A stretch of DNA of 9,744 nt, taken from the NCBI GenBank assembly GCA_021790375.1, contig JAJYEB010000049.1, positions 1 to 9,744 of the forward strand, written 5' to 3'. Each line of letters begins with the position of its first letter. Position 1 is the stretch's first letter. The DNA comes from Chloroflexota bacterium. GTDB lineage: Bacteria; Chloroflexota; Limnocylindria; Limnocylindrales; CSP1-4. Under the pieces are notes generated by a model. The model was not told where the DNA came from. It worked only from the letters and a program-made list of their open reading frames with translations, and searched no databases. A program made the translations under genes and the position numbers. Shown here one piece after another: positions 1-6,249 of the stretch.

Positions 1-1130
1 GCGGTCGGGTAGCTGAAGTCGACGTGGTCGAACTCGACCGTCGCGGGTCCGCGCGGGATCTCGACCGGGTCCGGACGCTCGGCCACGAGCGGGCGCAGGT
101 CCAGCACCTCGAAGATCCGGTCGAACGAGACCAGCGCGGTCATCACGTTGACCTGCACGTTCGAGAGCGCGGTGAGGGGGCCGTACAGCCGGTTCAGGTA
201 CGCGGTCAGCGCGACCACGGTGCCGACCTGGAGCGCCCCGCCGGTCGCCAGCAGGCCGCCCCACCCGTAGACCAGCGCGGTGGCGAGCGAGGCGGTGAGC
301 AGCAGCGACGCCATGAAGACGGTCGTGTACATCGCCTGGGTCACGCCGATGTCGCGGACCCGTCCGGCCTTCTCCTCGAAGTTGTGGATCTCGCGCAGCG
401 GCTGGCCGAAGAGCCGCACGAGCAGCGCGCCGGCGACGTTGAAGCGCTCGGTCATCATCGACGTCATGCGCGCGTTGAGGTTGTAGCTCTCCCGCGTGAT
501 CGCCTGGATGCGGCGACCCACCCAGCGCGCCGGCAGGACGAAGATCGGGAAGAGCGCGAGTGCCAGCAGCGTGATCTGCCAGCTCAGCACGAACATCGCG
601 ATCAGGGTGACCGCGACCCCGATCACGTTCCCCACCACCGACGAGAGGGTGTTGGTGAAGGCGCTCTGGGCGTCCAGGACGTCGTTGTTGAGCCGGCTGA
701 CGAGCGCGCCGGTCTGTGTCCGGGTGAAGAACGCGACGGGCATCTCCTGGAAGTGGGCGAAGACCTTTGTCCGCATGTCGAAGATCAGCCCCTCGCCCAC
801 GCGCGCCGAGATCCAGCGCTCCGCCAGCGACAGCCCCGCGTCGAGGACGGCCAGGCCGGCCAGCAGGATCGCCAGCTCGACCACGACGCCGGAGCGTTTC
901 GGGAGGATCCCGTCGTCGATGATCGCCCGGTAGATGAGCGGGTTGGCCGCGCCGATCGCGGCGTCGACCACGATCAGCACAAGGAAGACGCCCAGCATGC
1001 GCCGGTAGGGGGCGGCGAACTGGAAGATCCGGCCGATCAGCCCCTCCGACAGCTGCTGCGAGCGCACGCTGTCGTCGCGGCGGAACGAGCGCATGAGGTG
1101 CCAGCCGCCGCCGGCCATCGGCCCCATCAT
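1..1130 (-). CDS. ABC exporter, transmembrane part (3' end cut by window edge)
   Basis: This gene encodes the N-terminal 376 residues of a type-1 ABC exporter half-transporter of the MsbA/LmrA/BmrA kind, which pumps lipids or drugs across the inner membrane as a dimer. I translated it by hand because it runs off the left edge. It opens MMGPMAGGGWHL, followed by a six-helix ABC_membrane domain from about residue 30 to 320. Family landmarks are FFTRTQTGALVSRLNNDV in the first intracellular loop and the TERFNVAGALLVRLFGQ stretch. The last visible residues (VEFDHVDFSYPT) are the first strand of the ATP-binding domain, so Walker A and the rest lie outside the window. Start: ATG at 1130, with other in-frame ATGs at 1127, 1118 and 1094; only a weak G-rich element precedes 1130. 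It lies 165 bp downstream of the MFS exporter gene on the same strand, so it may belong to that operon or have its own promoter. Substrate unknown. Confidence 0.9.
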   Translation of the reverse strand, partial: MMGPMAGGGWHLMRSFRRDDSVRSQQLSEGLIGRIFQFAAPYRRMLGVFLVLIVVDAAIGAANPLIYRAIIDDGILPKRSGVVVELAILLAGLAVLDAGLSLAERWISARVGEGLIFDMRTKVFAHFQEMPVAFFTRTQTGALVSRLNNDVLDAQSAFTNTLSSVVGNVIGVAVTLIAMFVLSWQITLLALALFPIFVLPARWVGRRIQAITRESYNLNARMTSMMTERFNVAGALLVRLFGQPLREIHNFEEKAGRVRDIGVTQAMYTTVFMASLLLTASLATALVYGWGGLLATGGALQVGTVVALTAYLNRLYGPLTALSNVQVNVMTALVSFDRIFEVLDLRPLVAERPDPVEIPRGPATVEFDHVDFSYPT

Positions 1131-1295
1131 CCGAGCGTGCCCCGCACTGCGGTCCGGGCCGGGTCGCGCGGTGTCACCCCCCGGGCGTCCGGGGCGGGGC
1201 GCGGCGGAGCCACGGACCCGTCGCGCCGGGACCGGCATGGGTGGCGGGTGGCCGCTGGACGCATCACGGAATCCTGCCCCATCCTGCCATGGTCG
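1131..1295 (-). other. Intergenic spacer with small GC hairpin
   Basis: This 165-bp spacer lies between the MFS exporter stop and the ABC exporter start, both read on the minus strand. It contains a perfect 6-bp stem with a 4-nt loop (1179-1184 pairing with 1189-1194). No T-tract follows, so this is not a canonical intrinsic terminator. I see no convincing -35/-10 pair. The spacer could hold a promoter for the ABC exporter or simply be read through. Confidence 0.3.
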
Positions 1296-3080
1296 TCAGG
1301 GGCGGCTTCCCCGGCCCTCGTCGAGGGCGGGCAGCAGGTCCGTCAGCTCGGGGGCCGCTTCGCCGGCGGCGACCCGGCCGCCGGCCGGTGCCCGGTGGTC
1401 CTCGTGCACGTAGCGGCCGCCGCGCATCCAGGAGGCCCAGGCCGCCACCACCGCCATCAGCGCCGCCGCGATGAAGACGATCGCGAGGCCATGCTGCAGT
1501 GGCGCCGAGATCAGGCCGGGGAAGAACTCCTTGCCGGTGAGGATCTGGGCCTGGGCGGCGGGCAGCGCGTGGAGGACCGACGCGGGCAGCAGCGTGGCCA
1601 TGGGGTTGTAGCCGAGCAGCGCGGCGAAGAGGCTCGCCACCGGCGGCAGGTGCGAGATCTGCGCCGCGACGGCGGCCGGAACGTCGTGCGCCACGAGTCC
1701 CCTGTACAGCGTGCCCGGAAGCGACGCCGCCAGGCCCGCGATCATCAGCGAGAAGAACACCCCGATGGACACCACCATCCCGGTGTTCTGGAAGGTGGTC
1801 CGCATGCCCGCCGCCGCGCCCCGCTGGCGGGCGGGCACGCTGTTCATGATCCCCGCCATGTTGGGCGACATGAACAGGCCCGCGCCGGCCCCGCTCACCA
1901 GCAGCAGCCCGGCGAACTCCCAGTACGGGAAGTTGACCGGAAGCAGCACCAGGCCAAGGAAGGACGCGGCGGCCACCAGCATGCCCCCGGTGGCGAACGG
2001 CCGTGCGCCGAAGCGGTCCGTGAGGTAGCCCGAGATCGGACCGAACAGCAGCGAGCCCAGGGTCAGCGGCAGCATGTAGATGCCCGCCCACAGTGGGGTG
2101 TCCGCGAACGAGTAGCCGTGCAGCGGCAGCCAGATGCCCTGCAGCCAGATCACCAGCATGAAGGAGAGCCCGCCCCGTCCCAGCGACGCCAGGAACCCGG
2201 CGAGGTTGCCGGCGGCGAACGCGCGGATGCGGAACAGGTCGAGGTCGAACAGGGGCTGCTCGGCCCGCTGCTCGACCCACAGGAACAGGGCCAGCAGCAC
2301 GAGGCCACCGCCGATCATCGCAAGCACGAAGGGGTTCGTCCAGCCCATGGTCTGGCCGCCGTAGGGCTGGATCCCGTAGGTGATGCCGATGAGGAGCGCC
2401 GTGAGGCCGACCGCGAACGTCAGGTTGCCCGGCCAGTCGATCTTCGCGTGGGTGACGGTGCCGAGCTCCTCCAGGCGCAGGTACGCCCAGATCGTGCCGG
2501 CCAGCCCCACCGGGACGCTGACGAAGAAGACCAGCCGCCAGTTGATCGCGGCCAGGATGCCGCCCACGACGAGCCCGATGAACTGGCCGGCCAGGAACGA
2601 GATCCCGTTGATCCCGAAGGCCAGGCCCCGCTGCCCGGGCGGGAACGCGTCGGTCAGGATGGCCTGTGCGTTCGCGAAGAGGAACGCGCCGCCGATCGCC
2701 TGGACGAAGCGCATGCCGATGATCCAGATCGCGCCGGCCGGCCCCGTGAAGGGCGTGGCCGCCAGGAGCAGCGACCCGGCGGTGAAGATGACGAAGCCCG
2801 CGTTGTACATGCGGACCCGCCCGAACATGTCGCCCAGGCGCCCGAACGCGACCACCAGCACGGCCGTCACGAGCAGGTAGCCCATCATGATCCACAGCAG
2901 GTAGCTGGTGCTGCCCGGGTCGAGCGGGTTGACCTTGATGCCACTGAAGATCGCGGGCAGGGAGATGATGACGATCGAGCCGTCGATCGCCGACATCAGC
3001 ACCCCGAGGGTCGTGTTCGAGAGCGCGACCCACCGGTAGTTGGGGTCCTCGCGGCGGGACCGGCCTGCGCGTGCGATCAC
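1296..3080 (-). CDS. DHA2-family MFS drug exporter (14 TM helices)
   Basis: The gene encodes a 594-aa major facilitator of the EmrB/QacA (DHA2) group, proton-driven multidrug exporters of the cytoplasmic membrane. The first helix carries SAIDGSIVIISLP, with the conserved acidic residue at D33. Motif A is GRLGDMFGR at residues 80-88. The motif C region ends in WRLVFFVSVPVG, typical of 14-helix drug/H+ antiporters. A second motif-A-like loop (GYLTDRFGARP) lies in the C-terminal half, and the last ~40 residues form a soluble charged tail. I chose the GTG at 3080 because it overlaps the TGA of the permease gene (the sequence GTGA). No Shine-Dalgarno is evident, which points to translational coupling. 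The open frame extends further upstream to 3743, but that part is an arginine/glycine-rich shadow of the permease gene. Substrate is unknown; drug or toxin export is inferred from family and context. Confidence 0.9.
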   Translation of the reverse strand: MIARAGRSRREDPNYRWVALSNTTLGVLMSAIDGSIVIISLPAIFSGIKVNPLDPGSTSYLLWIMMGYLLVTAVLVVAFGRLGDMFGRVRMYNAGFVIFTAGSLLLAATPFTGPAGAIWIIGMRFVQAIGGAFLFANAQAILTDAFPPGQRGLAFGINGISFLAGQFIGLVVGGILAAINWRLVFFVSVPVGLAGTIWAYLRLEELGTVTHAKIDWPGNLTFAVGLTALLIGITYGIQPYGGQTMGWTNPFVLAMIGGGLVLLALFLWVEQRAEQPLFDLDLFRIRAFAAGNLAGFLASLGRGGLSFMLVIWLQGIWLPLHGYSFADTPLWAGIYMLPLTLGSLLFGPISGYLTDRFGARPFATGGMLVAAASFLGLVLLPVNFPYWEFAGLLLVSGAGAGLFMSPNMAGIMNSVPARQRGAAAGMRTTFQNTGMVVSIGVFFSLMIAGLAASLPGTLYRGLVAHDVPAAVAAQISHLPPVASLFAALLGYNPMATLLPASVLHALPAAQAQILTGKEFFPGLISAPLQHGLAIVFIAAALMAVVAAWASWMRGGRYVHEDHRAPAGGRVAAGEAAPELTDLLPALDEGRGSRP

Positions 3081-3901
3081 ATCGCCAGGCGCGGGTAGAG
3101 CCGCGCCGCAATGGCCAGGAGCACGACCAGCGCGAACACCAGCACCCCGAAATCGAGCGCGATCGGGAAGGTGGCGGTGCCGCCGGAGACCATCAGGCTC
3201 CGCAGCGCGTCCACCTGGTAGGTCAGCGGGTTCACCTTCGCGAGGGCCTGGAGCCAGCCCGGCATCAGCGCGATCGGGTACACCGCGCTGCTCGCGAAGA
3301 AGAGCGGCATGGTCAGGACCTGCCCGATCCCCATGAAGCGCTCCCGCGTCCGCACCAGGCAGGCGATCACCAGCGAGAACGTCGCGAACCCGGCGGCCCC
3401 CAGCACCACCACCACCGCGACGGCGACCAGCTGGGTGATCCCGAGCTGCAGGTGGACGCCGATGAGGGCGGCCACCACGTAGACCACCGCTGCCTGGACC
3501 AGGGCGCGCAGGCCGCCGGCCAGCGCCTTGCCGGTCACGAGCGAGATGCGCGACGCCGGGCTCACCAGGTACTTGTGCAACACGCCCAAATCGCGCTCCC
3601 AGATCACGGCGATCCCGAAGAAGATCGCCGAGAACAGGGCGCTCTGGGCCAGCACCCCCGGGGCCAGGAAATCGATGTAGCCGAGCTGCCCGGTGGGGAT
3701 CGCGCGCGCTCGCGCCAGGACCTGGCCGAACACGAGCAGCCACAGGATCGGCTGGACCGCGCGGGTCAGCAGCTCCGTGGGGTCGTGGGCGAGCTTCTGC
3801 AGCTCCGCCTCCGCGACGGTCCAGGCGTCCAGGACGAACCGGACGGCCGCGGGGGGCTCAGCCCAGGCGGCGGGCCGTGCGGCGCGTTCGAGCGACGTCA
3901 C
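3077..3901 (-). CDS. ABC-2 type permease, DrrB-like
   Basis: The gene encodes a 274-aa integral membrane subunit of an ABC-2 transporter, the partner of the ATPase encoded just upstream. A cytoplasmic N-terminus of ~45 residues precedes about six hydrophobic helices. Typical landmarks are the loop WERDLGVLHKYLVSPASR after helix 2 and the C-terminal FFASSAVYPIALMPGWLQALAKVNPLTYQVDALR. The latter matches the family pattern of a short re-entrant segment followed by NPLTY. Start: GTG at 3901, preceded by a perfect AAGGAGG eight bases upstream. It overlaps the 3' end of the ATPase gene by 44 bp, and its own stop overlaps the start of the MFS gene by 3-4 bp. By analogy with DrrAB of anthracycline producers the pair would export a hydrophobic drug-like molecule, but the true substrate cannot be read from sequence. 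Confidence 0.92.
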   Translation of the reverse strand: MTSLERAARPAAWAEPPAAVRFVLDAWTVAEAELQKLAHDPTELLTRAVQPILWLLVFGQVLARARAIPTGQLGYIDFLAPGVLAQSALFSAIFFGIAVIWERDLGVLHKYLVSPASRISLVTGKALAGGLRALVQAAVVYVVAALIGVHLQLGITQLVAVAVVVVLGAAGFATFSLVIACLVRTRERFMGIGQVLTMPLFFASSAVYPIALMPGWLQALAKVNPLTYQVDALRSLMVSGGTATFPIALDFGVLVFALVVLLAIAARLYPRLAM

Positions 3902-4655
3902 GATACGTTCCTCCTTCGTCCAGGTCGCTTCCGGTGTAGTGGGTGAACACGTCGTCGAGCGTCGCGGCCGGTCCCACCTCCGCCGCCAGCGACTCCGGCG
4001 TGCCGAGGGCGACGAGCTTGCCGAGATGCATGATCCCGACCCGCTCGCACAGCTCGGCCGCCTCGTCCATGTAGTGCGTGGTGAGCAGGATGGTGGTGCC
4101 CTCGCGGTCGCGCAGCCGGCGCACGTGCTCCCAGACCGCGCGGCGGGCGACCGGGTCGAGCCCCACGGTCGGCTCGTCGAGGAACAGGATCTCGGGCCGG
4201 TGGAGCATGGCCTGGGCGATCTCCAGCCGCCGGATCATGCCGCCCGAGAAGGTACGCACCAGGTTGTCTCCCACGTCCGCCAGCCCCATGAACTCGAGCG
4301 CCTCGGAGATGCGTGTCCGGCGGTCGGCGGACGGGATGTGATAGAGCCGGCCGGAGATGTCCAGGTTCTCCCTGGCGCTGAGGGCGCCATCGGACGACAG
4401 GAGCTGGGGCACGTACCCGATGGAACGGCGCACCAGCCGCTGGTCCGCGATCACGTCATACCCGGACACCGTGGCGGAGCCCGAGGTGGGTGGGAGCAGC
4501 GTGATGAGCATCTTGATGGTGGTGGTCTTGCCGGCCCCGTTGGGTCCCAGCAGCCCGAACACCTCCCCGGGCCTCACGGCCAGGGAGAGGGCGTCGACCG
4601 CGGTGACCCTGCCGAAGCGGCGGGTGAGTTCCCGGGTTTCGATTGCCTGCGGCAT
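3858..4655 (-). CDS. ABC transporter ATPase, DrrA-like
   Basis: The gene encodes a 265-aa ATP-binding subunit of an ABC-2 exporter. Motifs are complete: Walker A GPNGAGKT at 37-44, Q-loop glutamine Q84, signature FSGGM at 136-140 (a common variant of LSGGQ), Walker B ILFLDE at 156-161 with catalytic E161, D-loop GLDP at 165-168, and switch histidine H194. The C-terminal TLDDVFTHYTG is characteristic of the DrrA/daunorubicin-resistance subgroup. Start: ATG at 4655, with GAGGA just upstream at close spacing. It is the first gene of the minus-strand efflux operon, 55 bp from the divergent MarR gene, and its promoter overlaps the palindrome at 4680-4694. The last ~20 residues are arginine-rich and encoded in the overlap with the permease gene. 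Drug export is inferred; DrrA-like proteins are also found in systems exporting lipids and other hydrophobic compounds. Confidence 0.94.
   Translation of the reverse strand: MPQAIETRELTRRFGRVTAVDALSLAVRPGEVFGLLGPNGAGKTTTIKMLITLLPPTSGSATVSGYDVIADQRLVRRSIGYVPQLLSSDGALSARENLDISGRLYHIPSADRRTRISEALEFMGLADVGDNLVRTFSGGMIRRLEIAQAMLHRPEILFLDEPTVGLDPVARRAVWEHVRRLRDREGTTILLTTHYMDEAAELCERVGIMHLGKLVALGTPESLAAEVGPAATLDDVFTHYTGSDLDEGGTYRDVARTRRTARRLG
3910..3916 (-). promoter_or_regulatory. Strong RBS of the DrrB-like permease
   Basis: On the minus strand this reads AAGGAGG, a full complement to the 16S rRNA anti-Shine-Dalgarno. It lies 8 nt before the GTG at 3901 and inside the last codons of the ATPase gene. 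It fixes the permease start and shows that the permease can be initiated independently even though the two genes overlap by 44 bp. Confidence 0.85.
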
Positions 4656-4676
4656 CGCGTCCTCGCGCGAAGAGAC

Positions 4677-4697
4677 ACAGTTAGGATGCCTAACAGT
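4677..4697. promoter_or_regulatory. Palindromic operator between marR-type gene and efflux operon
   Basis: The core 4680-4694 is a perfect inverted repeat, GTTAGG-ATG-CCTAAC. After one mismatched base on each side, two more base pairs (AC/GT) extend the symmetry to 4677-4697. The TTAG...CTAA form and half-site spacing resemble sites bound by dimeric MarR-family winged-helix regulators. It lies 16 bp before the MarR start and 24 bp before the ATPase start, so a bound dimer would cover both promoters. A poor -10-like hexamer for the efflux operon (TAGACT on the minus strand, 4701-4696) would also overlap it. That it binds the neighbouring MarR protein is inference. Confidence 0.75.
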
Positions 4698-4698
4698 C

Positions 4699-4704
4699 TA
4701 TCAT
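4699..4704 (+). promoter_or_regulatory. Probable -10 element of the MarR gene (leaderless transcript)
   Basis: TATCAT matches the TATAAT consensus at 5 of 6 positions and ends 6 bases before the ATG at 4711. Transcription would then begin at or next to the A of the start codon. No Shine-Dalgarno precedes this ATG, which agrees with a leaderless mRNA. I see no good -35 box; that region is partly occupied by the palindrome. Confidence 0.55.
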
Positions 4705-4710
4705 CCGGGC

Positions 4711-5337
4711 ATGCAGACGTCCGTGACGCCGTCCGGGTTCGAAACCGCCGACCCGGCGACGGCACCCGACGAGCCGGAGCAGGCGGGAGACGCCGGGGGA
4801 CGGCCCCGCCCGGACGCCGCCGCGCCTCCAGGTGCCGACGCAGCTGCCGTGCCGCCGGGGGGTGCGGACGCCGCCGCCGCGGCGATCCTCGAGAACGTGC
4901 CGTTGATCATGCGATCGATCCGGGGCCGCATGCGCGAGGGAAGGCCGGCGGGCATGTCCGTCGCGCAGTTCCGGACGCTCCTCTACCTTCGACGGCATCC
5001 CGGCAGCGGATTGTCCGAGATCGCGGATCACCTCGGGACCTCCGTGCCCGCCGCCTCCGAGCTGGTGAGCCGGCTGGTCCGCCAGGACCTGGTGGTGCGG
5101 GAGACCGATCCGGTCGAACGCCGCAGGATCCGGCTCACCCTGAGCGCGACCGGGACGAGCGAGCTCGACCAGGCGCAGTGGGCCGCCATGGCCTGGCTGC
5201 GGATGCTGGTGCAGGACCTCGACCCGGAGCGGCAGCGCGCGATCGCGGATGCGCTGGCCGATCTCCGCCGCCTGATCCTGGCCGCGGACGCGCCGGCGGA
5301 GGATGAGATCGCGGCTCGAGCCGACATCCCCGGCTGA
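4711..5337 (+). CDS. MarR-family transcriptional regulator with long N-terminal extension
   Basis: The gene encodes a 208-aa DNA-binding regulator. Residues 1-58 are low-complexity, rich in Ala, Pro, Gly and Asp/Glu, and probably disordered. The MarR domain follows: dimerisation helix from about residue 59, then FRTLLYLRRHPGSGLSEIADHLGTSVPAASELVSRLVRQDLVVRE (87-131) as the helix-turn-helix. The wing contains D133 and R137-R139, matching the family pattern of an aspartate followed by basic residues, and LTLSATG. C-terminal helices complete the dimer interface. MarR proteins are usually about 140-170 aa, so the extension accounts for the excess. I chose the ATG at 4711 for the -10 box directly upstream; a start nearer the domain is possible. 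It is divergent from the efflux operon and likely represses both it and itself. The ligand is unknown. Confidence 0.88.
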   Translation: MQTSVTPSGFETADPATAPDEPEQAGDAGGRPRPDAAAPPGADAAAVPPGGADAAAAAILENVPLIMRSIRGRMREGRPAGMSVAQFRTLLYLRRHPGSGLSEIADHLGTSVPAASELVSRLVRQDLVVRETDPVERRRIRLTLSATGTSELDQAQWAAMAWLRMLVQDLDPERQRAIADALADLRRLILAADAPAEDEIAARADIPG

Positions 5338-5547
5338 GACGACAGCCCAGGTGGAGGCGGCCACCCCGGCTGAGCCCGCGGCGCGGACGGGCGCGCGGCG
5401 ATCTGACCATCGGACGCCCACGAGGGGCCGCCCGGACCTTCAGCGGGCGGCGGCCGCGGACGAGCATCATCGCGGGCACGGGCGTGTCGGTCCGCGCGGC
5501 TGCCCGCCACGTGCTCGGGGCAGGGGCCCGCGTCACGGGAGGGGACG
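5338..5547 (+). other. Intergenic region, MarR gene to AMMECR1 gene
   Basis: This 210-bp stretch has no convincing gene. Open frames through it on both strands give arginine/alanine/proline-rich shadow peptides. It contains one strong hairpin (5427-5451) and, at its right end, the Shine-Dalgarno GGAGGGG (5538-5544) of the next gene. Confidence 0.5.
5427..5451 (+). terminator. GC hairpin, possible terminator after the MarR gene
   Basis: This is a perfect 8-bp inverted repeat, GCCGCCCG and CGGGCGGC, separated by 9 nt. It lies 90 bp past the MarR stop. No T-run follows, so it would be a non-canonical terminator at best. In DNA this GC-rich such stems also arise by chance. Confidence 0.35.
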
Positions 5548-6144
5548 GTGCCATCCGAAGCGTTCGACACGCCGGCCGCGCCGGCCATGGATCCGGCGGC
5601 AAGCACCGCCCTTCTCCGGCTGGCCCGTGACGCGGTGGAGGCGGCGGTCCGCCGCGAGCCGCCGCCGGTCGTCGATCCGGCCACGCTGCCCCCGTTGCTC
5701 CTGGCCCCGGCGGCCGCCTTCGTCACGCTCCACGAGACCGGCGAGCTGCGCGGCTGCATGGGCACCCTGGAGTTCGACCGTCCCCTCTGGAGGAACGTGC
5801 TGACCGCCGGCGCGATCGTGCCGCTCGAGGATCCGCGCTTCATGCCCGTCTCCGACGCGGAGCTGCCGGCGATCCGCATCGAGGTATCCGTCCTGGCGCC
5901 TCCGGTCGAGCTGCCGGGCCCAGAGGCCTTCGACGCGGGGTCGCAGGGGATCATCGTCGAGCGATCGGGCCGGCGCGCCCTGCTGCTCCCGCAGGTCGCC
6001 GAGGAGTACGGGTGGGACGAGGCGACCACCCTCGACGCGGTCTGCCGGAAGGCCGGGCTCCCGGGCGATGCGTGGCGCCGGACCGGCACGCGCCTCTTCG
6101 GGTTCCGGGCCGTGCACGCCGCGGAGCCCGGGTTCGCCGGCTGA
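5548..6144 (+). CDS. AMMECR1-domain protein
   Basis: The gene encodes a 198-aa soluble protein that is almost entirely one AMMECR1 domain (family named after the human AMMECR1 protein; molecular function not established). The hallmark hexapeptide appears as LRGCMG at residues 67-72 (LRGCIG in most members). Further landmarks are DPRF at 95-98, an EVSVLAPP segment, and the C-terminal run LLLPQVAEEYGWDEATTLDAVCRKAGLPGDAW. Start: GTG at 5548, with GGAGG ending 5 nt upstream. In many prokaryotes this domain is fused to or beside a MEMO-like protein and a radical SAM protein; neither is present here, so this is a stand-alone copy. The conserved cysteine C70 lies in the hexapeptide. Gene neighbours give no clear functional clue. 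Confidence 0.92.
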   Translation: MPSEAFDTPAAPAMDPAASTALLRLARDAVEAAVRREPPPVVDPATLPPLLLAPAAAFVTLHETGELRGCMGTLEFDRPLWRNVLTAGAIVPLEDPRFMPVSDAELPAIRIEVSVLAPPVELPGPEAFDAGSQGIIVERSGRRALLLPQVAEEYGWDEATTLDAVCRKAGLPGDAWRRTGTRLFGFRAVHAAEPGFAG

Positions 6145-6186
6145 CGGCGGCGCAGCATCGTCGGCAGCGCAGCAGGGACGCCCGCG

Positions 6187-6198
6187 TATATTTCGAAA
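6187..6198 (+). promoter_or_regulatory. AT-rich promoter-like element with TTTCGAAA palindrome
   Basis: TATATT at 6187-6192 matches the -10 consensus at 5 of 6 positions and is immediately followed by, and shares bases with, the 8-bp palindrome TTTCGAAA (6191-6198). This is the only AT-rich patch in the 105-bp gap before the MFS gene. A start near 6199 would leave a leader of about 50 nt. No -35 box is recognisable. Confidence 0.4.
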
Positions 6199-6249
6199 GC
6201 GGGACCGGATATCGGTGGGTCGGCCACAGCAGGATGACGGCCGGGACCG

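Noticed and set aside
1179..1194. GC hairpin considered as an intrinsic terminator between the MFS and ABC exporter genes
   Set aside because: The stem is only 6 bp, without a T-tract, and common in DNA of this composition.
24..3098. A 1024-codon open frame on the plus strand opposite the efflux operon
   Set aside because: Its product is low-complexity (Arg, Gln, His, Asp, Gly-rich) with no domain, and lies antisense to well-supported transporter genes. It is a GC-bias artefact.
1264..3111. A second minus-strand frame across the MFS gene
   Set aside because: It is rich in Arg, Gly and Pro with no hydrophobic helices; the frame ending at 1296 carries all the MFS motifs.
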